DNA of 64,000 bases from NCBI GenBank assembly GCA_965246745.1, contig OZ251980.1, positions 2,108,001 to 2,172,000 of the forward strand, in the 5' to 3' direction. The translations under genes and the position numbers were made by a program. The DNA comes from JANXMY01 sp965246745 (GTDB lineage: Bacteria; Armatimonadota; Armatimonadia; Armatimonadales; Capsulimonadaceae). Positions within the stretch are counted from its first letter, which is position 1. The number at the start of each line of letters is the position of its first letter. This document shows positions 8,974 through 17,905 of this stretch, one piece after another. Under the pieces are notes generated by a model that worked only from the letters and a program-made list of their open reading frames with translations, was not told where the DNA came from and did no database searches.

Positions 8974-9909
8974 ATGGCAGCCAAATTTTGCTCGCAGTGC
9001 GGGCACGAAGTCTCGTCCACAGCCAAATTCTGCCCGAACTGCGCCGCGCCGCTGACCGCCAATGCGCCGGGGCCGAGCCTCACAACGCACCCGCTCGACA
9101 CCGCCGCCCGCAAATCCCGCTCCCTGCTGCTGCCCGCCGCCCTCGCCGCCGTCGTCCTCCTGACCATCGCCGTCGCCGTGCTCGCCGGCAGCCGAAAGCA
9201 AGCCTCGCTGCTGGCTTCCGCCCCGCCCGACGCCCAAACCGCCCCCGCCGTCACCAACACCCCGCCCCCCGCGCCCCTTGCCGCGCCGCCGCTGACCAAT
9301 TCGCCGTCGCAGCCGCCCCTGACCGGCCCCGCCGTCACCAACACGCCCGATCACCCCGCCCCGGCCCTGCCGCCCGACGTGGCCGCGTACCTAAAGTTTC
9401 TCGGGGAAATCGAGCAAAAGCGCATCGCCCTGAACAACGATACCACCGGGGCCAATGCCATGCTCGGCATCGCCCAGGGCATGCAGGGGCAGGGGGGAAT
9501 GCCCACAGGAGACCCCGGCGAAGCGGAGCCGGGCAATCCGCAGGACGGCGCGAAGCAAAACACGCAAAAACTTTCCCAGGGCTACAGCGACTACGCCCTC
9601 AAATGGCAGGCCCTCGTCCGCGAGTTCCGCGCGGCTCCGCCGCCGCCCGCCTGCACCGGCCTCGCCAGCCGTTACCTTGCGTTTCTCAGCGACTACACGA
9701 CTCTTATTACCAAGCTGCAAGTCGCTCTGCTGAACCATGACTCCAGCGGCCTGCCCGACCTCAGCGCCGTGTCCACGGTCCAGGCCACGGTCAACACCGA
9801 CGGCGCAGCCGCCGACACCGCCCTGTCCGACCTCTGCGCCCGCTACAGCGCCCCCAAACCGTTCGTCATCGCCCCCGAAAGCGCCGCCCCGTCGCTTTTA
9901 GGCCATTAG
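8974..9909 (+). CDS. Zinc-ribbon membrane-anchored protein, Pro/Ala-rich
   Basis: Function unknown; 311 residues. The N-terminus is a double zinc ribbon (FCSQCGHEV...FCPNCAAPL, residues about 4-26), followed by a membrane segment near residues 50-70 and a Pro/Ala/Thr linker with repeated AVTNTP and LTNSP. The helical C-terminal domain (from about residue 130) contains two cysteines. The ATG at 8974 puts the zinc ribbon at the very N-terminus, as in other proteins of this plan, and the promoter at 8911-8939 fits. Upstream in-frame codons are not expected to be translated. It is followed after 10 bases by the secreted protein at 9920. Confidence 0.75.
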   Translation: MAAKFCSQCGHEVSSTAKFCPNCAAPLTANAPGPSLTTHPLDTAARKSRSLLLPAALAAVVLLTIAVAVLAGSRKQASLLASAPPDAQTAPAVTNTPPPAPLAAPPLTNSPSQPPLTGPAVTNTPDHPAPALPPDVAAYLKFLGEIEQKRIALNNDTTGANAMLGIAQGMQGQGGMPTGDPGEAEPGNPQDGAKQNTQKLSQGYSDYALKWQALVREFRAAPPPPACTGLASRYLAFLSDYTTLITKLQVALLNHDSSGLPDLSAVSTVQATVNTDGAAADTALSDLCARYSAPKPFVIAPESAAPSLLGH

Positions 9910-9919
9910 GAGACTCGCC

Positions 9920-10615
9920 ATGCACCGCCGCTGTCTTTTCGCTGCGCTTGCCGCGCTTTCGTTTTTCGCCGCGTGCCTGCCCGCCCCCGCCGACCCGCCG
10001 AAAGACAAGCTCGCCGTTTTTACCCAAAAAGACCCCGGCTTCGCCGAAACGATTACGCTGTTTGCCGACGGGCGCTACGAGCAGACTGAAACCGAGTCTG
10101 CGAAGCCCCTTTACCGTGCCGGCACCCGGCATGCCCCGGCCGCGCCCGACACAGGAATTGTCCTCCCGCGCAAATTCACCTGGCGTCTGCTGGACAAAGG
10201 CGGCGCTCCGCTTGCCTGGAAGCCCGGCAACCCCTTTCCCGCTGCCGCCGTCGTTGAACTCAAAGACGCCATGCCCTTCGGTTTCGTTTGGGAAAACCAG
10301 TCGCCGTTTGGTATGCACGGCACCCGGCGCTTGGACGCCGCGCTGTTCACGCTCGCAAAGCCCGCTGCCGCCCCTCGCCAAATAAATGCCTCTTACCCTT
10401 CCCGCTTCGGGAGGGGTGGCGAGCCTAAGCGAGCCGGGGTAGGTTCCTACCCCGTCCCGTCCCCCGCCGCCGTGTCCCGCCCGCGCAGCGCCGCCAAGCG
10501 CCGCTCGCCGACCCAAAACAGCGCCGCCGCCAGGATCAGCGCCGCCGCGCTGTTTTCCGCCAGCAGGCCCGCGAGGCTCGACCACCCGCTTACCGCATCC
10601 AGCAGCAGAAGCTGA
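9920..10615 (+). CDS. Secreted hypothetical protein, C-terminus possibly altered by a repeat
   Basis: Function unknown. A GGAG site precedes the ATG by seven bases. The first 25 residues form an export signal (LAALSFFAACLPAPA; a lipobox-like AAC is present). The plausible protein runs to about residue 155 (position 10385). Beyond that the frame crosses a GC-rich palindrome (10393-10445) and then runs antisense through the end of the permease gene, with Ser/Arg-rich sequence typical of a shadow. The original stop has probably been lost through insertion of the palindrome, so the last 75 residues are doubtful. Confidence 0.5.
   Translation: MHRRCLFAALAALSFFAACLPAPADPPKDKLAVFTQKDPGFAETITLFADGRYEQTETESAKPLYRAGTRHAPAAPDTGIVLPRKFTWRLLDKGGAPLAWKPGNPFPAAAVVELKDAMPFGFVWENQSPFGMHGTRRLDAALFTLAKPAAAPRQINASYPSRFGRGGEPKRAGVGSYPVPSPAAVSRPRSAAKRRSPTQNSAAARISAAALFSASRPARLDHPLTASSSRS
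10393..10462. repeat. GC-rich palindromic element
   Basis: The segment contains acccttcccgcttcgggagg, a hairpin, followed by a second weaker one around ggtaggttcctacc. It lies between two converging genes (9920 plus, 10447 minus) and may also act as a bidirectional terminator. Confidence 0.5.
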
Positions 10616-13065
10616 TACTCGGCATACACCGCCCCGCCGACAATCACGACAAACAGCAGCGTCGAAAGCCCCTTCAGCGTCTTCTGCACCGCCGGCCACG
10701 CCGCCAGCGCCGTGCCGAGACCCAGCCCCAGCATAAACAGCGCCGCCACAAAAATCTGCCCGGCCGCCCACGCGCCCAGCGCGGGCCAAACCCCCACACT
10801 CGGGGCCGATGCGCCGTACAGCACTAAACACGCCAGCCCCGCCCCGGCCCACGCCGCCCCGACTGCCGCCGACTGCCCGAACACTTTGCCCCAGAAAATC
10901 GCCCGCATCGAAAGCGGCGAAATCAGCAAAAAACCCCAGGTCCCCTGCTCCCGGTCTTTTGCAATCAGCCTCTCGCCGACCGTCTGCCCCTGTAATCCCA
11001 GCAGTAAACACTGCGCCGTCAGCAGCAGCGCCGCCAGCGACGCCCAAACCTCCGTGTCCGGGAAAAAGTGAGGCACAATCTCCGAAAAGCCGCCGAGCAC
11101 CCACGGATAAACCCGCACGACAACAATCAGGCCGGCAAACCCGACAGTGCCCAAAATCAGCCGGTCCAGCCAGCGGCCCGACCGGGTCCGGGTCCGCATC
11201 TCATATGTAAATAAGGGATTGTCGGTCCGCGCCGTGATCCACCCCAGCAAAGCCGCCGTCTGCGCCTCGCTCCGCGCCGGGCCGCGCGGCTTCGGTATCG
11301 CCGCGCGTGTCCCGGCGGCTTGGGCCGAAACACGCCGCCCAAAAATCGTCATCAAGACCGCGCCGAGCAGCAGCGGACCGAGCACGCACACCCAAAACGG
11401 CGGCAGGGGGCTGAGAGGCCACACGGGAAAGCGGCTGACCAGCGCCGGGCCGCCCGCAAATATACTTACCCATGCGGAAACCGGGCTGAGAGCGGCCAGC
11501 ATACCCCCGCCCGGCAGCGACAGCGCCGCCGCCGGCAAGGCGTACAGCAGCCCCGCCGCCGCCAAAAAGCTCGTCGCGCTCCAGGGCGACAGCGCCCGGC
11601 GTACCCCCGCCGCCCAAATCAGCGTACACAGGCCCGCCAATGCGATCCTGCCGGCAGCCAAGAACACCGGCGCGGCAAACGGCGACACGCCGCCGCAGGC
11701 GCAGGCAAGCAAGAACATCAAAAAGGCGACGCCCAGCGGACGCAGGCCGCGTTTCACAGTCCGGCGCAGCACCAGCCCCGCCGGGCGGGGCTGCCCCGAC
11801 AACAGCGGCGCTCGCGGCTCCACCCCCAGCGCCCGGCTGCACACCCCCGGCAGGGCCAGGCCGCCGAGCAAAGTCAGCAGCCCCGCCGCGCTCCACGCCG
11901 GCCCCGACGCAAACACCCCCGCCAGGCCCGCCGTGTCCCCGCTGTCTACCCACGCCCGCCAAGCCACGGCGAGAATGCAAAAGCCGATCACCCGCGCCGT
12001 CGCCCGCTGCACTGTCCGCGCCCGCGACCCCAGCGGCAGCGTCTTCAGCTCGCCCTCGCTCCCCGCCGACAAAGCCGCCGCCGTTCCCAGCGCCGACCCC
12101 GCCCACTGCATCACCGCAATCGGCAGCACATACACCAGCGGCGAGAGGCTCGCGTGGAAAAACGGCAGCGTGTCCGCCAGCAGCCGCGACGCAAAATACG
12201 GCCAGGTCAGATACACCAAAAACGAAAACGCCGACCGCAGCGGCAGGTGCAGCGATGCCCCCAAATGCCCGAGCCACACCCCGCCCGCCGTCCCAAACAC
12301 CTGCCCGGCAATCTGAAGCCCCAGCAGCACCGGAAACCCCGCCCCCACAAAGCTCGTCCCACGCAAAGGCCGCCGGCTCGCCGCCGACGCAAACTGACCC
12401 GGCACCGCGTCCGGCGTCTGCCCCGCCCCCGCCAGCGCCGGCACGGCATACCCCGGCGGCTGATAACACAGCAGCCCGAACACCACATACAAGCACGCCG
12501 TCTGCCACCCCGTCACCCCGCCGAGCTGCCCCAGCAGCAGATACACCGGCAGCCCCGCCAGCGCCACCGTCAGCGCCGCCCGCGCCGGTCCCGCCCCCAT
12601 CGCCAGCAGCATCTCCGCCCGCCGCAGCGGGGTCATCAATAGGTCCGGCAGCGTCGCCCGCCGCGCTTCGTCCGCCAGGGGCGTCGCCCCCGCCGTCCGC
12701 GTGCCGACCACCAGCAGCACATGGACAAACGCCGTCGCCGCAAACACCGCCTGCGCCGGCGGGACCCGCAGCAGCCCCAGCAGAATAAATCGCAGCACCG
12801 GCCCCATCCGCCCCCCGAGCCACAGCCCCCCCAGCAGCAGCCCGCCGAGTAGCCCCACGGTCGCCGCCAGCCGCCACGGCAGGCCCGCCCGCCGCGCTTC
12901 CGCCCGCCCCGCCTTCAGCAGAAACGGATTATCCCGCAGCCACACGGGACGGGATGCCCCGCCGAACCCAAAGTCCGCCGCCATCCGCCCCAGCATCCAC
13001 CGCGTCCGCCGCGCCCAGCGCCCGAGCCGCCGCACCCGAAAAATTGAAATCCAATACGCCAGCAT
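10447..13065 (-). CDS. Fused double ABC-2-type permease
   Basis: This very hydrophobic protein of 872 residues (ATG at 13065) has at least twelve membrane segments. Each half carries the ABC-2 permease signature: DNPFLLKAGRAEARR and ADEARRATLPDLLMTPLRRAEML in the first half, DNPLFTYEMRTR and AKDREQGTWGFLLISPLSMRAIFWGK in the second. It therefore looks like two permease subunits fused, as a full membrane pore in one chain. No ATPase gene is adjacent, so the partner must be encoded elsewhere. Substrate unknown. No good ribosome site is seen. An open frame continues upstream to 13194 but overlaps a decayed gene and is unlikely to be coding. Confidence 0.75.
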   Translation of the reverse strand: MLAYWISIFRVRRLGRWARRTRWMLGRMAADFGFGGASRPVWLRDNPFLLKAGRAEARRAGLPWRLAATVGLLGGLLLGGLWLGGRMGPVLRFILLGLLRVPPAQAVFAATAFVHVLLVVGTRTAGATPLADEARRATLPDLLMTPLRRAEMLLAMGAGPARAALTVALAGLPVYLLLGQLGGVTGWQTACLYVVFGLLCYQPPGYAVPALAGAGQTPDAVPGQFASAASRRPLRGTSFVGAGFPVLLGLQIAGQVFGTAGGVWLGHLGASLHLPLRSAFSFLVYLTWPYFASRLLADTLPFFHASLSPLVYVLPIAVMQWAGSALGTAAALSAGSEGELKTLPLGSRARTVQRATARVIGFCILAVAWRAWVDSGDTAGLAGVFASGPAWSAAGLLTLLGGLALPGVCSRALGVEPRAPLLSGQPRPAGLVLRRTVKRGLRPLGVAFLMFLLACACGGVSPFAAPVFLAAGRIALAGLCTLIWAAGVRRALSPWSATSFLAAAGLLYALPAAALSLPGGGMLAALSPVSAWVSIFAGGPALVSRFPVWPLSPLPPFWVCVLGPLLLGAVLMTIFGRRVSAQAAGTRAAIPKPRGPARSEAQTAALLGWITARTDNPLFTYEMRTRTRSGRWLDRLILGTVGFAGLIVVVRVYPWVLGGFSEIVPHFFPDTEVWASLAALLLTAQCLLLGLQGQTVGERLIAKDREQGTWGFLLISPLSMRAIFWGKVFGQSAAVGAAWAGAGLACLVLYGASAPSVGVWPALGAWAAGQIFVAALFMLGLGLGTALAAWPAVQKTLKGLSTLLFVVIVGGAVYAEYQLLLLDAVSGWSSLAGLLAENSAAALILAAALFWVGERRLAALRGRDTAAGDGTG

Positions 13066-13102
13066 AGAACCGTGAGTGTACCCCGCCGCCTGCCGAAACA
13101 CA

Positions 13103-13363
13103 CTAAACTCCTCGGCTCGGCAGAGCGTCAGCAAACTGCTTCGCCGTGCGCCACAGACAAACCCCGCGTGGGAAATCCAGAAAGATGACGGCATCAGCCG
13201 CTGCCTGCTCCGCCGCCGAAATCCGAACCCAGCCCGGCTTCCAAAACTGGCTGCCCAGATGTATTACTTTATGCGTTACTTTCAGGTCAAGAGCATGGCT
13301 CACCTGCGCCGCCGGCGTGGACTGCCTAGAGCTGCCGGAGCCGACAACTACAATGCGGCTTAT
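13103..13363 (-). pseudogene. Decayed P-loop kinase (adenylate-kinase-like / FlaR family)
   Basis: On the minus strand the frame reads RIVVVGSGSSRQST, then VIHLGSQFWKPGW, then ADAVIFLDFPRGVCLWR. These are the three landmarks of small adenylate-kinase-like proteins (Walker A, HLD-WxPGW, LDxPR-C-R). Three lesions are visible: the expected ATG is ATA at 13361-13363, the Walker A lysine region is degraded, and about 50 residues normally between the second and third landmark are missing. The 3' end is also short. It overlaps the end of mazF by three bases. Confidence 0.6.
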
Positions 13364-13701
13364 GGGCGTCCGGTGATGTCATCCAGCGCCTGCCGGACAG
13401 CCGCAAAAGCCGCTGCTGAAAGCGTTCCGAGATGGGCGCTGATAAATTGTTTATCTACAGTAGTGAGCTGGAACGCAAGCGCGACCGAGGGGCGCTTGAG
13501 GCCGTTTTCAGGAGTCGTCTCTACCAACGCCGTTCCGGGGAATCGCAGAGCGTCCATTTGGGTCGTCAGCGGCAGAAAAAGAACCGTTGGCAGTTGTGCG
13601 GTCACGGAGGCCGACTGGAAAACGATAGCGGGGCGGCGGCCTGCCTGTGCATGACCGCTGCGCGATGGGAACTCGACCCAGTAAATGTCGCCGAGCTTCA
13701 T
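13360..13701 (-). CDS. mazF: MazF/PemK-family endoribonuclease toxin
   Basis: This 113-residue protein has the MazF fold: GDIYWVEFP at the N-terminus, the RPAIVFQ strand, FLPLTTQ and a C-terminal helix. Members cleave mRNA at specific sequences when the antitoxin is lost. The start codon overlaps the antitoxin stop by four bases (ATGA, 13698-13701), so the two are translationally coupled. Length is normal and no lesion is visible. Target sequence cannot be predicted. Confidence 0.88.
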   Translation of the reverse strand: MKLGDIYWVEFPSRSGHAQAGRRPAIVFQSASVTAQLPTVLFLPLTTQMDALRFPGTALVETTPENGLKRPSVALAFQLTTVDKQFISAHLGTLSAAAFAAVRQALDDITGRP

Positions 13702-13934
13702 GCTTCGTCCCCCTCATAGGGAAACTTCTCCCACGCTTCCCTTCCAAGTTCCTGCCATTCTTCCAGCTCTTGTGCCAGTTCGGCGCTCATCGGCGCGTCC
13801 GTCAGCGGCACCAGCAGAATGCCTCCGCGCGTCTCAATCAATCGCACCGGGGTCTCCGGCAGTATCCCGCAGCGCTCCTGAACCTCCGGCGGCAGTGTTA
13901 GCTCACCGGCCCGGCCGATTGTCATAGTTGTCAT
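13698..13934 (-). CDS. mazE: AbrB/SpoVT-type antitoxin of MazF
   Basis: This 78-residue antitoxin starts with a swapped-hairpin AbrB-like DNA-binding domain (TIGRAGELTLPPEVQERCGI, then LIETRGGILLVPL). An acidic C-terminal tail (ELAQELEEWQELGREAW) is expected to bind and block MazF. The ATG at 13934 is chosen because GGAGGAG lies seven to eight bases upstream; a second ATG three codons later is less well placed. The pair is probably autoregulated by the antitoxin, but no clear operator palindrome was seen. Confidence 0.85.
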   Translation of the reverse strand: MTTMTIGRAGELTLPPEVQERCGILPETPVRLIETRGGILLVPLTDAPMSAELAQELEEWQELGREAWEKFPYEGDEA

Positions 13935-14043
13935 AGTTTTCTCCTCCAAAGAGTGTACCCGCCGGTAAAACAAAAACGCCCCGGCATGGGTGCCGTGAGA
14001 GTGAGGATGACGCCAAGTATGGTAAACTGTCTTCGTCGCCATC

Positions 14044-14325
14044 ATGATTATCAGCTTCAAGGACGAGAATACAGAAAAAGTATTCGAAGGCATTGTCTCT
14101 TCTGCGCTGCCGCCGAGTATTCAGAACGCGGCAAGACGCAAGCTGCGCTACATTGACAATGCCGACGCCCTCAAGGATTTGCGTCCCCCGCCGGGCAACT
14201 GCTTGGAAGCATTGAAGCGAAACCGCCTCGGCCAGCACAGTATACGAATTAACGACCAATGGCGCATCTGCTTCGTCTGGACCGGAACCGATGCCGAGGA
14301 AGTCGAAATTGTGGACTACCACTGA
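14044..14325 (+). CDS. higB: HigB/RelE-family toxin
   Basis: This 93-residue protein has the HigB signature: a short N-terminal strand (MIISFKDENTEKVFEG), the RKLRYIDNADALKDLRPPPGNCLEALK helix-loop, and HSIRINDQWRICFVW at the C-terminus. HigB toxins cut mRNA on the ribosome. The toxin comes before the antitoxin, as usual for higBA, with six bases between them. It is divergent from mazEF, 109 bases away, so two toxin systems share one intergenic control region. Confidence 0.9.
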   Translation: MIISFKDENTEKVFEGIVSSALPPSIQNAARRKLRYIDNADALKDLRPPPGNCLEALKRNRLGQHSIRINDQWRICFVWTGTDAEEVEIVDYH

Positions 14326-14331
14326 GCAACG

Positions 14332-14631
14332 ATGGAACAGCTAGAAAACATTCATCCCGGCGAGATAATCCAACTCGACTTTCTGGAACCGCTTAATCTG
14401 ACCATCAGCCAACTCGCAAACGATGTTGGGCTAAGTCACCAGTGCGTCTCAGAGATTGTGCAGGGACAGTCGCCTGTAACTCTGGACATTGCTTTGCGCT
14501 TGAGCCGCTACTTCCGCACGACCCCGCAGCTTTGGCTGAACTTGCAGCGGGCCTATGATTTAGAAGAACTACAGCGCCGTCACGAACCCTACGCCGAGAT
14601 TACGGCTTACGATGAAAAAGCCGCCGTGTGA
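14332..14631 (+). CDS. higA: HigA-family HTH antitoxin
   Basis: This 99-residue XRE-family protein contains the VapI/HigA pattern HPGEIIQLDFLEPLNLTISQLAND, then the recognition helix VSEIVQGQSPVTLDIALRLSRYF and TPQLWLNLQ. It should neutralise HigB and repress its own promoter. It ends two bases before the stem of a strong bidirectional terminator that also serves lon from the other side. Confidence 0.9.
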   Translation: MEQLENIHPGEIIQLDFLEPLNLTISQLANDVGLSHQCVSEIVQGQSPVTLDIALRLSRYFRTTPQLWLNLQRAYDLEELQRRHEPYAEITAYDEKAAV

Positions 14632-14632
14632 A

Positions 14633-14664
14633 AAAGCCCCGGTCTCATTTGAGACCGGGGCTTT
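14633..14664. terminator. Bidirectional terminator between higBA and lon
   Basis: A perfect 14-bp stem (aaagccccggtctc / gagaccggggcttt) with a four-base loop, A-rich on the left and T-rich on the right. It ends both converging operons. Confidence 0.9.
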
Positions 14665-14675
14665 GCAGTTTCGCC

Positions 14676-17237
14676 TTACGCCAAGCTCGGCACATTGACC
14701 GTGATGTCGGCGGACGGCGGAGCCGTTTCCATTGTCTTCAAGCGCACCTCGGCTTTCGGCTTTTCGGCCTTCGGCGCGTCCATCGGCTGCAAGGCGGCGT
14801 CCAGAACATCCGCCACGTCTTTGGCGAAGATGAACGACATGCCTTTCCGAAGCTCCGCCGGAATGTCTTCCATGAGGTCCTTGCGGTTGCGCTCGGGCAG
14901 GATGATCGTCTTGATCCCCGCCCGCTTCGCCGCCAGAACCTTCTCCTTGATCCCGCCGACGGGCAGCACTTTCCCGCTCAATGTCACTTCGCCGGTCATC
15001 GCCAGCGCGGGCTTAATCGGGCGGCCCGACAAGAGCGATGCAATCGCCGAGGTCATCGTGACCCCCGCGCTCGGGCCGTCCTTCGGCACCGCGCCCGCCG
15101 GAACGTGAATGTGCAGGTCGGACTTCTCGTAGAAGTCCGGCGCGATGTTCAATGCCCCCGCGTGGGCGCGGACATACGACAGCGCGGTCTGCGCCGACTC
15201 TTTCATCACGTCGCCAAGCTGCCCCGTTAATTGCAGGCCCTTGCCGCCGGTCATCTGCGACGCTTCAATAAACACCACGTCGCCGCCCACCGGGGTCCAG
15301 ACCAGGCCCGTGACGACCCCCGGCTGCTCGGTGCGCTCGGCCACTTCCTCGTACTCAAAGCGCGGCGCTCCGAGGTACTTCTCGACCTGCTTGGCGTTGA
15401 TCGTCATCGCGGCCTTGCGCCCGTCCGCGTACTCACGCGTCGCTTTGCGGCAGACCGCCGCAATCTGCCGCTCCAAAGACCGCACTCCCGCTTCGCGGGT
15501 ATAGCCGCGCACCAGGGCTTTGACCCCGTCCTCGGTGAACTTGACATTCACCAGGCCGTGCTCACTGATCTGCTTCGGCACCAGGTGCCGGGTCGCAATC
15601 TGCACTTTTTCTTCCTCGGTGTACCCCGACAGCTCGATAATCTCCATGCGGTCCCGCAAAGCGGGCTGAATAGTATCCAGTTGATTGGCCGTGGTCACGA
15701 ACAAGACTTTGGACAGGTCAAAATTGACATCCAAGTAGTTGTCGCGGAAGGTCGCATTCTGCTCCGGGTCCAAAGCCTCCAAAAGCGCCGACGACGGGTC
15801 GCCCCGGAAGTCGGTGCCGACTTTGTCAATCTCGTCGAGCACAAACAGCGGGTTGTTCGTCTCGGCCCGCTTGATGCCTTGAATAATCTGCCCCGGCAGC
15901 GCCCCGATATACGTCCGCCGGTGCCCGCGTATCTCCGACTCGTCGTGCGTCCCGCCCAGGCTGATACGCACGAACTTTTTGCCCATTGCGCTGGCGATAG
16001 ACTTGGCAAGCGACGTTTTGCCGACTCCGGGCGGGCCGGTCAAGCACAAAATCGGCTGGCGAATATCGCCCTCGGGCCGGAACTTGCGGACCGACAGGTA
16101 CTCCAAAATCCGGTCCTTGATTTTCTCCAATCCGAAATGGTCGGCGTCCAATGTCTGCTTGACACTCGGGATGTCCAAATTGTCCGGCGTGGACTTGTCC
16201 CACGGCATCGCGACCAGCCAGTCCAGATAAGTCCGGGTCGTCGTGTAGTCCGGCGCTCCCGGCGACATGCGCTGGAGCCTATCGAGTTCCCGATTGGCCT
16301 CTTTCAAAGCATCTTCAGGCATCTGCGCGGCGTCAATCTTCGCCCGCAGCTCGTCCCTCTCCTCGCCGCGCTCGTCGCCCTCACCCAGTTCTTTCTGAAT
16401 GGCCTTGAGCTGCTCGCGCAGGTAATAATCGCGCTGCGTTTTGTTGATCTCCGACGACACCTGCGACTGCAACTTGGAGCCAAGCTCCAAAACCTGCACT
16501 TCGGCGGTCATCAGGGTCAGGAGTAAATTCATGCGCTCTTTCAGCGAGACCGTCTCCAAAACCCGCTGCTTGTCTTCGGCGGAGATCGGCGAATGCGCGG
16601 CAATCAGATCGGTCATCACGGCGGGGTCGTCAATGGACGACGACAAGCCGGCCAGCTCATCGGGCATGTTTTGCGATAGCGCAACGGTTTTCTTGAACAA
16701 GTCGCCGATGGAGCGCTTCAGCGCCTCAATCTCGACTTTGTCTTCCGCCGCGATCTCGGTCTTGGCGTCCAAGACTTTGACCCGCGCCTTCAGGTACGGC
16801 ACTTCGCTCGTGATCTGCTGGATTTGTATCCGCGCCACCCCCTGCACAATCATCCGAATGCCGTCCGGCACTTTCGCCATCATTCGAACGATCACCGCGA
16901 CCCCCATCGGGTAAATATCGGCGGCGGTCGGGTTCTCCACCGAGGAGTCTTTCAGCGCGACCACGCCGATAATCCGGTCGCCGCCGGACACGGCCTCGTC
17001 CACCAGCTTGATGCTGTTTTCGCGGCCCACCGCAATCGGGGCCACCAAAACCGGGAAAATCACGGTGTCGCGGAGCGGCAGCAGCGACAATTCCTCGGGA
17101 ATCGGCGGATGGCCGTCGCCCTCGGCGTTGATCTGAGTCACAATCTGCTCGGCCACTTCGCCTTCAATCGGCAGATCGTCCGCGACGGTGTCCACCGGCG
17201 CAATAATCTCTTCGTTTTCTGTGTTCTGCTCGGACAT
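14676..17237 (-). CDS. lon: ATP-dependent Lon protease
   Basis: This 853-residue protein is full length for LonA. It has an N-terminal substrate domain starting near LSLLPLRDTVIFPVLVAP, a coiled middle part, AAA+ Walker A GPPGVGKTSLAKS and Walker B FVLDEIDKV, and the C-terminal protease with serine in KDGPSAGV (S723) and the paired lysine in GGIKEK (K766). It degrades misfolded and regulatory proteins in the cytoplasm, including antitoxins in known systems, which is relevant to the three toxin-antitoxin loci around it. It lies two bases downstream of hsp20, forming a heat-shock-type operon. Confidence 0.97.
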   Translation of the reverse strand: MSEQNTENEEIIAPVDTVADDLPIEGEVAEQIVTQINAEGDGHPPIPEELSLLPLRDTVIFPVLVAPIAVGRENSIKLVDEAVSGGDRIIGVVALKDSSVENPTAADIYPMGVAVIVRMMAKVPDGIRMIVQGVARIQIQQITSEVPYLKARVKVLDAKTEIAAEDKVEIEALKRSIGDLFKKTVALSQNMPDELAGLSSSIDDPAVMTDLIAAHSPISAEDKQRVLETVSLKERMNLLLTLMTAEVQVLELGSKLQSQVSSEINKTQRDYYLREQLKAIQKELGEGDERGEERDELRAKIDAAQMPEDALKEANRELDRLQRMSPGAPDYTTTRTYLDWLVAMPWDKSTPDNLDIPSVKQTLDADHFGLEKIKDRILEYLSVRKFRPEGDIRQPILCLTGPPGVGKTSLAKSIASAMGKKFVRISLGGTHDESEIRGHRRTYIGALPGQIIQGIKRAETNNPLFVLDEIDKVGTDFRGDPSSALLEALDPEQNATFRDNYLDVNFDLSKVLFVTTANQLDTIQPALRDRMEIIELSGYTEEEKVQIATRHLVPKQISEHGLVNVKFTEDGVKALVRGYTREAGVRSLERQIAAVCRKATREYADGRKAAMTINAKQVEKYLGAPRFEYEEVAERTEQPGVVTGLVWTPVGGDVVFIEASQMTGGKGLQLTGQLGDVMKESAQTALSYVRAHAGALNIAPDFYEKSDLHIHVPAGAVPKDGPSAGVTMTSAIASLLSGRPIKPALAMTGEVTLSGKVLPVGGIKEKVLAAKRAGIKTIILPERNRKDLMEDIPAELRKGMSFIFAKDVADVLDAALQPMDAPKAEKPKAEVRLKTMETAPPSADITVNVPSLA

Positions 17238-17239
17238 AA

Positions 17240-17770
17240 TTAAAGCGTGTCCTTCTTTCTCGTGTCATCGGCAAACGGGTCGGCCTCTTCGTCAAACGGG
17301 TCTTCGGTGCTGATCGGGATGATCCGGGTCTGCGCCGCTTCCGGCCCGCGCTTGCGGGGCAGCGTCACCAAAAGAAACCCGTCTTTATACACCGCTTTGA
17401 TGGCGTCGCGGTCCAGCCGAATGCCGCTCGGCAGGCCGACCGCCCGCTCAAACGGCCCGAAATAAATCTCCATCTGATGGCAGCGCGTCCGCCCCTCGCG
17501 GTCCCGCACGCTTTCCCCCCGCGACCCGCTGATGTTCAGCAGCCGGTCGTCGGGCGACAGCGCGACCTGCAAATCGTCGGCCTTGACCCCCGCCAGCTCG
17601 ACTTTCACCACTACCGCGTCTTCGGTCTCGTGAATATCAATCGGCGGCTGCCAGAAGCGTCCCGCCCCGCCGGCGGGAATGGCAAAAAAGCCCCGGAACG
17701 CTTCATCCGACAACTGCTGCATCTCGCGCTCCATCTGCCGGATGATGTCGCGGTAATCATTAAACGCCAT
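17240..17770 (-). CDS. Small heat-shock protein, Hsp20 family
   Basis: This 176-residue chaperone has an alpha-crystallin domain: PPIDIHETEDAVVVKVELAGVK at the start, DDLQVALSPDDRLLNISGSR in the middle and KDGFLLVTLPRKR near the end. The C-terminal IIPIS resembles the IxI anchoring motif. It holds unfolding proteins for refolding or for Lon, encoded directly downstream. The N-terminal arm is short. The acidic tail (DPFDEEADPFADD) is unusual. No CIRCE element was recognised upstream. Confidence 0.92.
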   Translation of the reverse strand: MAFNDYRDIIRQMEREMQQLSDEAFRGFFAIPAGGAGRFWQPPIDIHETEDAVVVKVELAGVKADDLQVALSPDDRLLNISGSRGESVRDREGRTRCHQMEIYFGPFERAVGLPSGIRLDRDAIKAVYKDGFLLVTLPRKRGPEAAQTRIIPISTEDPFDEEADPFADDTRKKDTL

Positions 17771-17905
17771 ACGCTGCGTCTCCCTCGTGTGTTTGCAATC
17801 GGTGTATTTCTCGGAAGTTACTTGAGTTCAGCACGCTCAATGGAAGGAACGCAGACTGTGCGAAAGAAGTTCCCGAAGGAGAACCAGGCTTCCATGTAGA
17901 ACATA

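Noticed and set aside
11201..12877. Large open frames on both strands inside the double permease gene
   Set aside because: They are Ala/Gly/Arg- or Pro/Arg-rich shadows of the hydrophobic permease frame and have no ribosome sites or motifs.
13146..13654. Plus-strand frames opposite mazF and the kinase pseudogene
   Set aside because: The minus strand carries clear family motifs and coupling to mazE.
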